From Microbacterium sp. TPD7012 (GTDB lineage: Bacteria; Actinomycetota; Actinomycetes; Actinomycetales; Microbacteriaceae), in contig NZ_QDFV01000003.1 in NCBI RefSeq assembly GCF_003075395.1, positions 186,685-250,684 on the forward strand: a stretch of DNA of 64,000 bases. Direction: 5' to 3'. Positions 46,237 through 54,528 of the stretch are shown piece after piece. A program made the translations under genes and the position numbers. The notes under the pieces are model-generated. The model searched no databases. It was not told the DNA's origin and saw nothing but the letters and a program-made list of their open reading frames with translations. Every line of letters starts with the position of its first letter. The stretch's first letter is position 1.

Positions 46237-47225
46237 CGTGCCTCCTCGCGATCGGCGTGGGCGTCGACGACGGCCTGAAGACGCGCGATGACGGCATCCC
46301 GCAGCGTCGCCGGCTCGACCACGCGCACCTCGGGCCCGTACGAGGCGAGCTCGTCGGCGAGGATGTGCAGGTCGACGAACGGCACCGTGATGCCCTGCGC
46401 AGCCGGCGTCGCACGCCGACCGAGCCGCAGGGCGGCCTCGGTGCCCGGCGTGACCTCCAGCAGCGCGGCGTTCTCCGCCGCGACACGGTCGAGTCCCGCG
46501 AGCGCACGCTCCCCCGCACCGTCGCGCAGCGACGGGTCGAAGGTGGTCGTCGTCACCTTCACATCGCCGACGATGCGGCTGAGCAGGAACATCCGGTCCT
46601 CGTCGATGTCGACATCCACGCCGAAGACGTGCCAGCGCGCTTCGTAGTCGACGAGCGCCAGCGGACGGATGCTGCGCCGACGCGGCACCGCCTCACCGGG
46701 CTTGAGGTAGTCGAAGACGACGACCCTGCTCTTCTCGATGGCGTCCTGCAGCGGCGCGAAGGCCGCATCGCGGGCGGTGATCCGAGGTGCGAACCCGATG
46801 ATCGGCTCATCACCGTCGATGCCCAGTGCCCGGATCTTGCGCACGCCGGACTGCGCGTCACCGGACGCGGACTCGGCGCTCCAGACACTGCCCGCGAGAC
46901 GGAGGACGGCCAGTTCGGCCGGGGTGAACTCGATGTCGGCGGGCAGATCGTATTCCGCCTGCGGAATGCGATAGCGCGCCTCGCGGAGGTCGTTCGGGTC
47001 GGCGGCGTCGCCGATCGTCTCGATCGGCACCCCGAGTGAACGCAGCTCCTCCTTGTCGCGCTCGAACATCTTCTCGAGGGCGTCCGACCGCGTGCCGGCA
47101 TCGGCGCGCTGACGGTATCCCGAGACGTTGTCGAGGATCTGCTGCTTCGTGAGCCCGATCTCCGTGGCCATCAGCGCCACGACGAGATTCGTCAGGCGCT
47201 CCTCCGCGGGGATCCGGGCGGCCAT
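46233..47225 (-). CDS. pafB: WYL-domain transcriptional regulator PafB
   Basis: First subunit of the PafBC DNA-damage regulator, 330 residues. The winged helix is RLTNLVVALMATEIGLTKQQI, and the WYL motif reads ARWHVFGVDVDIDEDRMFLLSR. ATG 47225 shares its A with the TGA stop of the upstream FKBP gene, so translation is coupled. The open frame upstream in this register is not coding. Confidence 0.93.
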   Translation of the reverse strand: MAARIPAEERLTNLVVALMATEIGLTKQQILDNVSGYRQRADAGTRSDALEKMFERDKEELRSLGVPIETIGDAADPNDLREARYRIPQAEYDLPADIEFTPAELAVLRLAGSVWSAESASGDAQSGVRKIRALGIDGDEPIIGFAPRITARDAAFAPLQDAIEKSRVVVFDYLKPGEAVPRRRSIRPLALVDYEARWHVFGVDVDIDEDRMFLLSRIVGDVKVTTTTFDPSLRDGAGERALAGLDRVAAENAALLEVTPGTEAALRLGRRATPAAQGITVPFVDLHILADELASYGPEVRVVEPATLRDAVIARLQAVVDAHADREEAR

Positions 47226-48157
47226 CACTGCGTGGGCGCCGTCACTGCGCCCAGGATGTCGATGACGTAGACGATGGCCGCTGCACCCTCGGCGCCCGGG
47301 GTCACCACGAGGAGCTGGGAGCCGACGGTCTTGCCGACGAGCTCCTCGGCGACGGTCGGCACCGTTGATGCGAGGTCGCCGCTCGGGCCCTGTCCCCATG
47401 TGCTGTTGACGACGCTCTTGTCGTCCCAGTTCACCGCGGTCACGTTGACGAGCGGGATCTGATCGGCACCGACCTTCTCGCCGTCGCCCTTGATGAGGGT
47501 CTGCACGACCTGCTCCTTCGGCGCCGCGCTGTCGGGGACGATGATCCCCGGAGTGCCGTCGGCGGCGCGGACCACGGTCGGCATGCCCTGGGCGTCGTTG
47601 AACTGGAGCGAACCCTCGGCCTTGGACAGGAACACGTCGAGCACGTCGATGACGAACACCATGTTGTCGTCGTCGGACAGGCCGAGGCCGGACAGCGCCT
47701 CCTTGCCGAAGTCCTCCGGCGTGAGACCGGCGACGATGCGCGAACCCTCGGTCGCGCACTCGAATGCCTTGGCGAGCCCGGGCGACTGCGATGCCCAGTA
47801 GTCGGCGTTGGAGACCTGGCCCTTGTCCTCGTCGTAAGCGGTCGCGTAGACCTTCTCGCCGGTCTCCCCGCTGAAGATCGAGAGCTCGACGGTGAGGGCC
47901 TGCTGGCCGTTGACGATCGTGCGGCCGTCTCCGACGGTGATGTCGGCGTAGGACGACTTCTTCAGGTGCAGCGGCGAGAAGACAGAGACGTCGGGGGCCG
48001 CGCCGAAGTCGCCTTCGACGGTGACCGCGTCCTGGATGTCGTTCGCGTCGGCGCTGCGATCGCACGCAGCGCCGTCGTAGGAGGCCGACGCGGTGCAGCC
48101 CGTCAGGGCGAGGACGGCGAGGCTGAGGGAGGCCAGAACGGCGGACGTTTTACGCAC
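47225..48157 (-). CDS. FKBP-like peptidyl-prolyl isomerase lipoprotein
   Basis: Exported lipoprotein of 310 residues with lipobox LALTGC and lipidated Cys21. There are two FKBP-like halves. The C-terminal one (VNWDDKSVVNSTWGQGP ... GSQLLVVTPGAEG ... IVYVIDILGA) fits FKBP-type isomerases, though the active-site aromatic residues are poorly kept. Similar FKBP genes sit beside pafBC in other actinobacteria. GTG 48157 starts seven bases after TAGACT. Confidence 0.87.
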   Translation of the reverse strand: MRKTSAVLASLSLAVLALTGCTASASYDGAACDRSADANDIQDAVTVEGDFGAAPDVSVFSPLHLKKSSYADITVGDGRTIVNGQQALTVELSIFSGETGEKVYATAYDEDKGQVSNADYWASQSPGLAKAFECATEGSRIVAGLTPEDFGKEALSGLGLSDDDNMVFVIDVLDVFLSKAEGSLQFNDAQGMPTVVRAADGTPGIIVPDSAAPKEQVVQTLIKGDGEKVGADQIPLVNVTAVNWDDKSVVNSTWGQGPSGDLASTVPTVAEELVGKTVGSQLLVVTPGAEGAAAIVYVIDILGAVTAPTQ

Positions 48158-48164
48158 GCGCTCC

Positions 48165-48170
48165 AGTCTA
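48165..48170 (-). promoter_or_regulatory. Putative -10 TAGACT of the FKBP-pafBC-tatAC-helY-lnt operon
   Basis: On the minus strand TAGACT ends seven bases before GTG 48157. Its TAG is the trmI stop codon. Confidence 0.5.
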
Positions 48171-49187
48171 TTCCGTCGCGTGCTCCGATTCGCGCGCAGC
48201 AGCAGCAAGGCGCGCCCCCTCGGCCGCCTTGCCCGCCTCTCTGGCGCGCTTGCGCAGATTCTTGTCGTTGATCTCGCGGTCGCCGACGGCACCAGGGGTC
48301 CAGGCCTCCACGTCGTGGTCGCCGTAGCTGCTCTTCGACGCGCGGCGCTTGACCGACGGGGCCACCGCGCCGGGAGCGAGACGGCGGGCGGTCAGCAGGA
48401 AGCCGGTGTGCGCGACCATCCGGTGGTCCGGGCGCACCGCGAGCCCTTCGACGTGCCAGCCGCGCACCATGGTCTCGGACGCATCGGGGTCGGTGAAGAG
48501 CCCGGTTCCCCGGATGTACTCGGCGACGCGCGAGAGCTGGGTGGCCGTCGCGATGTAGCAGAGCACGACGCCACCGGGCGTCAGCGCCTCCGCCACGGCG
48601 TCGATGCACTCCCAGGGGGCGAGCATGTCGAGCACGACGCGGTCGACGGTTCCCGCCGGGGCCTCGGCGGGCAGTGATTCCACGAGGTCGCCGACGACGA
48701 CGCGCCAGGTGTCGGGATGCTCGCCGAAGAACGTCTCGACATTGCCGCGGGCGACGTCGGCGAAGTCGTCGCGTCGCTCGAACGAGATCAGCTGCCCGAC
48801 CGGCCCGATCGCGCGGAGGAGCGACAGCGACAGCGCCCCGGAGCCGACCCCGGCCTCGACGACCGTGGCGCCGGGGAAGATGTCCGCCTGCATGACGATC
48901 TGCGCGGCATCCTTCGGATACACGATCGCGGCGCCGCGCGGCATCGACATCGCGAAGTCCCGCAGCAGCGGACGCAGGGCGAGATAGTCGTGCCCCGAGC
49001 TGTTCGCCACCACCGAGCCGTCCGGAAGACCGATGAGATCACGGTGACGGAGCACACCCTGGTGCGTGTGCAGCTCGCCGTCCTCGCGGAGGGTCACGGT
49101 GTGGAGACGGCCCTTCGGACCCGTCAGCTGGACGCGATCACCCACGCGGAAGGGCCCACTCGGTCGCTGGGCAGCGGAATCCGTCAT
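48168..49187 (-). CDS. trmI: tRNA (adenine-58-N1)-methyltransferase TrmI
   Basis: SAM enzyme making m1A58 in the T-loop of tRNA, 339 residues. An N-terminal beta-barrel domain (GDRVQLTGPKGRLHTVTL) is followed by the Rossmann domain with VVEAGVGSGALSLSLLRAIG, LISFERRDDFADVA and VVLDMLAPWE. A lysine/arginine-rich C-terminal tail of about 50 residues could bind RNA. In many actinobacteria this gene borders the proteasome locus. It overlaps the HAD gene by four bases. Confidence 0.95.
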   Translation of the reverse strand: MTDSAAQRPSGPFRVGDRVQLTGPKGRLHTVTLREDGELHTHQGVLRHRDLIGLPDGSVVANSSGHDYLALRPLLRDFAMSMPRGAAIVYPKDAAQIVMQADIFPGATVVEAGVGSGALSLSLLRAIGPVGQLISFERRDDFADVARGNVETFFGEHPDTWRVVVGDLVESLPAEAPAGTVDRVVLDMLAPWECIDAVAEALTPGGVVLCYIATATQLSRVAEYIRGTGLFTDPDASETMVRGWHVEGLAVRPDHRMVAHTGFLLTARRLAPGAVAPSVKRRASKSSYGDHDVEAWTPGAVGDREINDKNLRKRAREAGKAAEGARLAAAARESEHATE

Positions 49188-49867
49188 CGGGTGACCTCCG
49201 TCATCGCGCTCTTGGCGTCGAACAGGTCGCCGAGGTCCGACACGCCTCGCCCGGCGAGCGTCGGCCAGAGCTCGTGGGCTCCGAGATCGTCCAGCGGGAC
49301 GATGTGCGGCACGCCGAGCGTCACGGCGCCGGAGGCGAGGCCCGCGCGCACTCCCGTCGGAGAATCCTCGATCACGACGACCTCGGTGATGTCGACGTCG
49401 AGAAGGGCGGCGGCCTGCAGGTACGGCTCGGGGTGCGGCTTGGGATTGTCGACGTCGTCTCCGGCGACGACGATGTCGAACGCCTCGAAGTCGATCAGGT
49501 CGACGACGTTCAGCGCCATCCTGCGGAGGGACATCGTGACCAGCCCGGTGGGGATGCCGGCGTCCCTGAGCTCAGCGAGAAGCTCGCGCGCGCCCGGTCG
49601 GAACGGGACGCCCTGGGTGCGCAGCGACTCCTGCACCACATCGGTCAGATGAGCGACGATCGCCTCCGGCTCCATCGCGACGCCCGCGTTCTGCAGGATG
49701 ATCGCGCTGTCGATGAGGCCGCTTCCCACCAGTTGCAGAGCATCTTCATGGGTCCACGACCCGCCGAAGGACTCCACCAGCGACGTCTCCGCCGCCATCC
49801 AGTACGGCTCGGTGTCGACCAGTGTTCCATCCATGTCCCAGAGGACTGCGCGGGGCTTTCTGCTCAC
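49184..49867 (-). CDS. HAD-superfamily phosphatase (beta-phosphoglucomutase-like)
   Basis: Small phosphatase of about 227 residues. Motif I is VLWDMDGTLVDTEP (Asp nucleophile), motif II is GLVTMS, and motif III/IV reads NPKPHPEPYLQA and VVIEDSPTGVRAG. A cap domain lies between motifs I and II. GTG 49867 fits a TAGCAT hexamer seven bases upstream; ATG 49876 would add three residues. It probably shares a transcript with trmI. Confidence 0.9.
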   Translation of the reverse strand: MSRKPRAVLWDMDGTLVDTEPYWMAAETSLVESFGGSWTHEDALQLVGSGLIDSAIILQNAGVAMEPEAIVAHLTDVVQESLRTQGVPFRPGARELLAELRDAGIPTGLVTMSLRRMALNVVDLIDFEAFDIVVAGDDVDNPKPHPEPYLQAAALLDVDITEVVVIEDSPTGVRAGLASGAVTLGVPHIVPLDDLGAHELWPTLAGRGVSDLGDLFDAKSAMTEVTR

Positions 49868-49874
49868 TGAACCC

Positions 49875-49880
49875 ATGCTA
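49875..49880 (-). promoter_or_regulatory. Putative -10 TAGCAT of the HAD-trmI unit
   Basis: On the minus strand TAGCAT ends seven bases before GTG 49867. Confidence 0.4.
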
Positions 49881-49952
49881 GCCCGGTGCCGCCCACATCC
49901 CGCCGCCGCGGACTAGCCTGGAGGGATACGTCCTCGATCTCGAAGGGAGCCC

Positions 49953-50804
49953 ATGATGGATGTTCTCGGTTCACGCATCGTCATCGCCGCCTTCGACGGC
50001 TGGAACGACGCGGGCGAAGCAGCCAGTGGCGCCGTCGAGGCGCTGCGTTCGTCGTCGGAGTACGAGCTCGTGCATTCCGTCGACCCCGAGCTGTATTTCG
50101 ACTACCAGTACACGCGACCGTCGACGCAGATGGATGCGGAGGGGCGCCGACAGCTCAAGTGGCCGGAGGCCGGCCTCTGGCGGCCGCGCGACCCCGGCCC
50201 CGGTCCCGAGTTCTGGCTGCTCACCGGCGTGGAGCCGGCGCGCACATGGCAGGCGTTCGCCTCGGAGTTCATCGACATCGCCCTGCGCGACGACATCACC
50301 GGACTCGTGACAATGGGCGCCATGCTGGCGGATGTTCCGCACACCCGCCCGATCTCGATCTTCGCCTCGAGCCAGAACGAGCAGGTGCGGGAGGCTCATG
50401 GCCTCGAGCGCTCGCTCTACGAGGGGCCGGTCGGCATCCTCAGCGTCTTCGAGCACTTCGCCGAGAGCGCGGGAATCCCGACCGCTGGTCTGTGGGCGAG
50501 CGTGCCCCACTACGTCGCCTCGGCCACGCCCTCCCCCAAGGTCACCCTCGCGCTCCTCGATCGCCTCGAGGAGCTCACCGGCGTCGACGTCGACCGACAG
50601 CACCTGCGCACGGAGGCGGCCACGTGGGAGGCGTCGATCGATGCCGCCGCATCCGAGGACGAGGACATGGCCGAGTACATCCGCCAGCTCGAGCGCACCC
50701 GCGACACCTGGGACTCCCCCGAGGCATCCGGCGATGCGATCGCGCAGGCGTTCGAACGCTACCTGCGCCGCCGGGGCGACGCCCCCGGCGATCACAAGCG
50801 CTGA
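49953..50804 (+). CDS. PAC2-family protein
   Basis: Protein of 283 residues of the PAC2 (proteasome assembly chaperone 2-like) superfamily: IVIAAFDGWNDAGEAAS at the N-terminus, TGVEPARTWQAFASEFID, TMGAMLADVPHTRP and GLWASVPHYVA. Actinobacterial members have no proven role in proteasome assembly, and here no proteasome genes are in view. GAAGGGAG is the ribosome site; ATG 49956 is an alternative start. TAGCCT upstream may be the -10. Confidence 0.9.
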   Translation: MMDVLGSRIVIAAFDGWNDAGEAASGAVEALRSSSEYELVHSVDPELYFDYQYTRPSTQMDAEGRRQLKWPEAGLWRPRDPGPGPEFWLLTGVEPARTWQAFASEFIDIALRDDITGLVTMGAMLADVPHTRPISIFASSQNEQVREAHGLERSLYEGPVGILSVFEHFAESAGIPTAGLWASVPHYVASATPSPKVTLALLDRLEELTGVDVDRQHLRTEAATWEASIDAAASEDEDMAEYIRQLERTRDTWDSPEASGDAIAQAFERYLRRRGDAPGDHKR

Positions 50805-50810
50805 CGCGGC

Positions 50811-51635
50811 TCAGGCCGCGATCACCCCGGTGCCGAGCAGGATCAGCAGCACCGTGCCGAGCAGGATCCGGTAGATCACGAACGGCAGGAAGCTGCGCTT
50901 CGAGATGAAGTTCATGAAGAACGCGATGACGCCGAGCGCGACGACGAACGCGATGCCGGTCGCGGCCAGCGTGTCGCCGAACGAGAAGAACGAGGGCTCT
51001 CCCCAGCTCTTGAACACCTGATAGAAGCCGCTGCCGAAGACCGCCGGGATCGCGAGCAGGAAGGCGTATCGAGCCGCTGCGGCGCGCTCGTATCCGAGGA
51101 AGAGTCCCATCGTGATCGTGCCGCCGGAGCGGGAGACGCCGGGGATCAGAGCGAGAGCCTGCGCGAATCCGAACGCGATGCCGTGCGGGTAGGTCAGGTC
51201 GCCGAGCTTGCGACGCTTGGCCCCGACGTGGTCGGCGACGCCGAGCAGGATGCCGAACACGATGAGCATGATCGCCACGATCCAGAGCGAGCGGAACACG
51301 GTCTCGATCTGATCCTGGAAGAACAGGCCGAGCACGACGATCGGGATGCTGCCGATGATGATCATCCAGCCCATCCGCGCGTCCGGGTCGCTGCGCGGAA
51401 CGCGTCCCGCGAGCGAGCGGAACCACTGCGAGATGATGCGCACGATGTCACGCCAGAAGAAGACCACGACGGCTGCCTCGGTGCCGATCTGGGTGATCGC
51501 GGTGAACGCCGCCCCCGGGTCCTCCCCCGACGGCAGGAACGTGCCGAGGATGCGCAGGTGGGCGCTGGAGGAGATGGGCAGGAACTCGGTGAGTCCCTGG
51601 ACGATGCCGAGGATGAGGGCTTCGAGCAGGTGCAT
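50811..51635 (-). CDS. uppP: Undecaprenyl-diphosphatase UppP (BacA)
   Basis: Membrane enzyme recycling the undecaprenyl carrier of cell-wall synthesis and giving bacitracin tolerance. 274 residues, about eight helices. Active-site motifs are [18 protein letters not shown] at the N-terminus and [18 protein letters not shown] in the middle. AGAAGG precedes ATG 51635. It lies 47 bases downstream of the M20 peptidase gene and six bases from the convergent PAC2 gene. Confidence 0.96.
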   Translation of the reverse strand: MHLLEALILGIVQGLTEFLPISSSAHLRILGTFLPSGEDPGAAFTAITQIGTEAAVVVFFWRDIVRIISQWFRSLAGRVPRSDPDARMGWMIIIGSIPIVVLGLFFQDQIETVFRSLWIVAIMLIVFGILLGVADHVGAKRRKLGDLTYPHGIAFGFAQALALIPGVSRSGGTITMGLFLGYERAAAARYAFLLAIPAVFGSGFYQVFKSWGEPSFFSFGDTLAATGIAFVVALGVIAFFMNFISKRSFLPFVIYRILLGTVLLILLGTGVIAA

Positions 51636-51682
51636 GGAGGGCCTTCTGGTGAGGGGAGGGCGCGGAAGCGGGCGGGCTGCGG

Positions 51683-52978
51683 TCAGTACGTGCGCAGCAG
51701 ATCGGCCAGCACCCGCTGGCCGAAGACAAGCGATTCTACGGGCACACGCTCGTCGACGCCGTGGAACATGCCCGTGAAGTCGAGGTCGGCCGGCAGCTTC
51801 AGCGGAGCGAACCCGTATCCCGTGATGCCGAGGTAGGCCAGCGCCTTGTTGTCGGTTCCGGCCCCCAGCAGATACGGGATCACGGGGACGCCGGGGTCGT
51901 GGCGGCCGATGCTCGCGACCATGGCCTCGACGAGCTCGCCCTCGAAGGGCGTCTCCATGCCGATGTCGCGCACGACCGTCTCGATGACAATCTCGTCGCC
52001 GACGATCTGCTGCAGCTCGGCCAGGACGTCGTCCTCGGTGCCGGGGATCACGCGCACGTCGATCAGCGCCTCGGCGCGCTCGGGGATCACGTTGTGCTTG
52101 TACCCCGCCGTCAGGGCCGTGGGGTTGGACGTGGTCCGGAAGGACGAGCGCAGGAAGGCCTCGGCGGGCCCGGCGGCGGCCGCGAGGGCATCCGGGTCCT
52201 CGGCGCTGCGGCCCGTCAGGGCGCTGAGACCCGCGAGGAGAGCCTCGGTCGTCGGTGTGAGGCGGAGAGGCCACCGTGTGCGTCCGATGGCGGCGACCGC
52301 CTCGGCGAGCTTCGTGACCGCGTTGTCGTCGTGCAGACGGCTGCCGTGCCCCGCACGCCCCTTGGCCACAAGGCGAATCCAGATGAGGGCCTTCTCCCCC
52401 ACCTGCAGCAGATAGGCGCGGCGGTCGTCGACCGTGATCGAGTAGCCACCGACCTCGCTGATGGCCGTGGTGGCGCCTTCGAACCACTCCGGACGGTTCT
52501 GCACGACCAGGGCCGACCCCTCGACGCCGCCGTTCTCCTCGTCGGCGAAGAACGCCAGCACGAGATCGCGCTCCGGCCGCTCCCCCGCTCGCAGGATGTC
52601 GGCGACGGCCGTGAGGATCATCGCGTTCATGTTCTTCATGTCGACGGCACCTCGGCCCCACAGCATCCCGTCCTGCACGAGGCCGGCGAACGGATCGACG
52701 CTCCAGTCCTCGGCCATCGCGGGAACGACGTCCAGGTGACCGTGCACGACCAGGGCGGGCTTGCTGCTGTCGCGGCCCGGCACCCGCGCCATGACGTTGG
52801 TGCGGCGCGGGATCGGCTCGTAGTACTCGACCTCCAGCCCCAGAGCCTGGAGGTACGCGCCGACGTACTCCGCCGCCTCCCGCTCCCCCTTGGCGTTGCC
52901 GCCGCCGAAGTTCGACGTGTCGAACCGGATCAGGTCGCTCGCGATGCGGACGACCTCGGGCAGAGAGGGATCGGTCAT
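51683..52978 (-). CDS. M20/M25/M40-family metallopeptidase
   Basis: Zinc aminoacylase/dipeptidase-like enzyme of 431 residues. Metal ligands and catalytic residues are in [10 protein letters not shown] (His, Asp), [11 protein letters not shown] (Asp), FADEENGG (Glu-Glu) and the late [11 protein letters not shown]. The lid domain lies in the middle ([15 protein letters not shown]). This resembles DapE-like or carboxypeptidase G2-like peptidases, but the substrate is open. ATG 52978 is chosen for its TAGCCT hexamer seven bases upstream. Confidence 0.93.
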   Translation of the reverse strand: MTDPSLPEVVRIASDLIRFDTSNFGGGNAKGEREAAEYVGAYLQALGLEVEYYEPIPRRTNVMARVPGRDSSKPALVVHGHLDVVPAMAEDWSVDPFAGLVQDGMLWGRGAVDMKNMNAMILTAVADILRAGERPERDLVLAFFADEENGGVEGSALVVQNRPEWFEGATTAISEVGGYSITVDDRRAYLLQVGEKALIWIRLVAKGRAGHGSRLHDDNAVTKLAEAVAAIGRTRWPLRLTPTTEALLAGLSALTGRSAEDPDALAAAAGPAEAFLRSSFRTTSNPTALTAGYKHNVIPERAEALIDVRVIPGTEDDVLAELQQIVGDEIVIETVVRDIGMETPFEGELVEAMVASIGRHDPGVPVIPYLLGAGTDNKALAYLGITGYGFAPLKLPADLDFTGMFHGVDERVPVESLVFGQRVLADLLRTY

Positions 52979-52985
52979 GACTCCC

Positions 52986-52991
52986 AGGCTA
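52986..52991 (-). promoter_or_regulatory. Putative -10 TAGCCT of the M20 peptidase gene
   Basis: On the minus strand TAGCCT ends seven bases before ATG 52978. Confidence 0.4.
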
Positions 52992-53090
52992 CCGAAACGG
53001 CGAGCCACGCCCGGGCGTACGGCTCGGTTCGAAGCGCGCCGGATTACGTGCTAATCTCATTCTTCGGTCGGCAACGATCATCCAAAACCT

Positions 53091-53173
53091 GCGCGGGTGG
53101 CGGAATGGTAGACGCGCTACGTTGAGGTCGTAGTGCCCGTAAGGGCGTGGGGGTTCAAGTCCCCCTCCGCGCA
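53091..53173 (+). tRNA. tRNA-Leu(GAG)
   Basis: 83-base class II tRNA. The acceptor GCGCGGG pairs with TCCGCGC, and discriminator A follows. The anticodon stem is CTACG/CGTAG with loop TTGAGGT (anticodon GAG, reads CUC/CUU). The long variable arm is TGCCCGTAAGGGCGT, then GGTTCAAGTCC. CCA is not encoded. TAATCT at 53052-53057 is a possible -10. Confidence 0.96.
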
Positions 53174-53180
53174 CAGGTAA

Positions 53181-53218
53181 GAAGAAGGCCCCTGATCCAC
53201 GGATCAGGGGCCTTCTTC
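53181..53218. terminator. Strong terminator after tRNA-Leu(GAG)
   Basis: Two perfect complementary arms of 18 bases (53181-53198 and 53201-53218, GAAGAAGGCCCCTGATCC and its complement) around AC. It ends the tRNA transcript and probably also the VIT1-type transcript from the other side. Confidence 0.85.
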
Positions 53219-53244
53219 GCATCCCGGGGACGGGCAGGACGGCG

Positions 53245-54339
53245 TCACACCGCCCCGACGCCGAACACGAGCCCGAGGATGTACGTGACCGCTGCGGCGC
53301 CGAAGCCGATCGCCAGCTGACGCAGCGCGCGGCGCAGCGGCGGGCCGCCGGAGAGGACGCCGACCATGGCGCCCGTGCTCAGCAGGGCGATGCCCACGAG
53401 CACCAGGGCGAGGATGACGGCTGCGGCACCCTGCAGCCCGAAGATCCACGGCAGCACCGGGATGATCGCGCCGGATGCGAAGAGCAGGAAGCTCGAGATC
53501 GCGGCCGTCCAGTCGCTGCCGACGATCTCGTGGTCGCTCCCCGGCACGCGCACGGGCCCTGTCGCCGCGCGACGAGCGCCGGCTTTCGCTGCCTCGACGA
53601 TGCGATGCGCACGGACCAGTGCCTCCTCCTGCTCCATGCCGCGTGCTCGGTAGACGAGCGCCAGCTCGTTCTCGTCGATGTCGAGATCGCCTGCGGCATC
53701 CGCTGCGTCCTCGTTGGCCTCGGTCGCGGCCAGCAGCTCGCGCTGGGACCGCACCGACACGAACTCCCCCGCACCCATCGAGAGCGCGCCGGCGAGCAGA
53801 CCTGCGATTCCGCTGAAGAGCACGAATCCGGAGCTCACCCCGGTCGCGCCGATGCCGAGCACGAGGGCGAGATTGCTGACCAGGCCGTCGTTGGCGCCGA
53901 AGACCGCGGCACGGAACGAGCCGGACAGACGTCGACGTCCTCGAGCGGCAAGCCCACGCACCACCTCGTAGTGGATCTTCTCGTCGGCGCGCATCGCGGG
54001 AGTCGCGTACTGCTCGGAGTCGTACGGCGACCGGGCTTCCGCGCTCTGCGCGAGGGCGAGCACGAAGATCGAGCCGAAGCGACCCGCCATCCAGCCCAGG
54101 AGGCGGGAGCGGATGCCGGCATGCGGCAGCCGCTTCGGCTCACCACCGAGAAGGTCGAGCCAGTGCTGCTCATGGCGCCGCTCGGCATCCGCGAGCCGGA
54201 GCAGGATCTCCTGTTCCTCTCCCGTGCGACGGGCGGCGAGCTTCTGGTACACCGCCCCCTCGGCGCGCTCCTCGACGAGGTAGCGCGCCCATCGGCGGTG
54301 ATCAGCGGGTGTCGGCTCTGCGGCGGCAGGCGCTGTCAT
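53245..54339 (-). CDS. VIT1/CCC1-type membrane transporter with ferritin-like N-terminal domain
   Basis: Putative iron/manganese transporter of 364 residues. The N-terminal part (about 1-140) is a helical rubrerythrin-like region with LVEERAEGAVYQKLAARRTGEE, RHEQHWLD and DEKIHYEVV, carrying metal-binding Glu and His residues. The C-terminal part has five helices with FGANDGLVSNLALVLGIG and LSMGAGEFVSVRSQRELL, the VIT1 signature. GGAGGA precedes ATG 54339. Fe(II)/Mn(II) detoxification or storage is likely. Confidence 0.9.
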   Translation of the reverse strand: MTAPAAAEPTPADHRRWARYLVEERAEGAVYQKLAARRTGEEQEILLRLADAERRHEQHWLDLLGGEPKRLPHAGIRSRLLGWMAGRFGSIFVLALAQSAEARSPYDSEQYATPAMRADEKIHYEVVRGLAARGRRRLSGSFRAAVFGANDGLVSNLALVLGIGATGVSSGFVLFSGIAGLLAGALSMGAGEFVSVRSQRELLAATEANEDAADAAGDLDIDENELALVYRARGMEQEEALVRAHRIVEAAKAGARRAATGPVRVPGSDHEIVGSDWTAAISSFLLFASGAIIPVLPWIFGLQGAAAVILALVLVGIALLSTGAMVGVLSGGPPLRRALRQLAIGFGAAAVTYILGLVFGVGAV

Positions 54340-54452
54340 GGATCCTCCAGGCGTCACGAAGCCCGAGTGCGCGGGCAACCGTTCCACGCTAGCCGCGCGG
54401 GTGCGCGCGAACCCTGCTGAGACGAGGATTGCCAGCATTTCGGGGATCCGAA

Positions 54453-54520
54453 CCCTTCGACAGGCTCAGGGACCGCCCTTCGACAGGCTCAGGGACCGCC
54501 CTCGACAGGCTCAGGGACCG
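54453..54520. repeat. Three tandem 22/23-base repeats
   Basis: The unit CCCTTCGACAGGCTCAGGGACCG is present at 54453-54475 and 54476-54498, with a copy missing one T at 54499-54520. CCCT...AGGG inside each unit can pair, so each could form a small hairpin. It lies between the helicase stop and the VIT1-type start. Confidence 0.9.
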
Positions 54521-54528
54521 CGGGGCGA

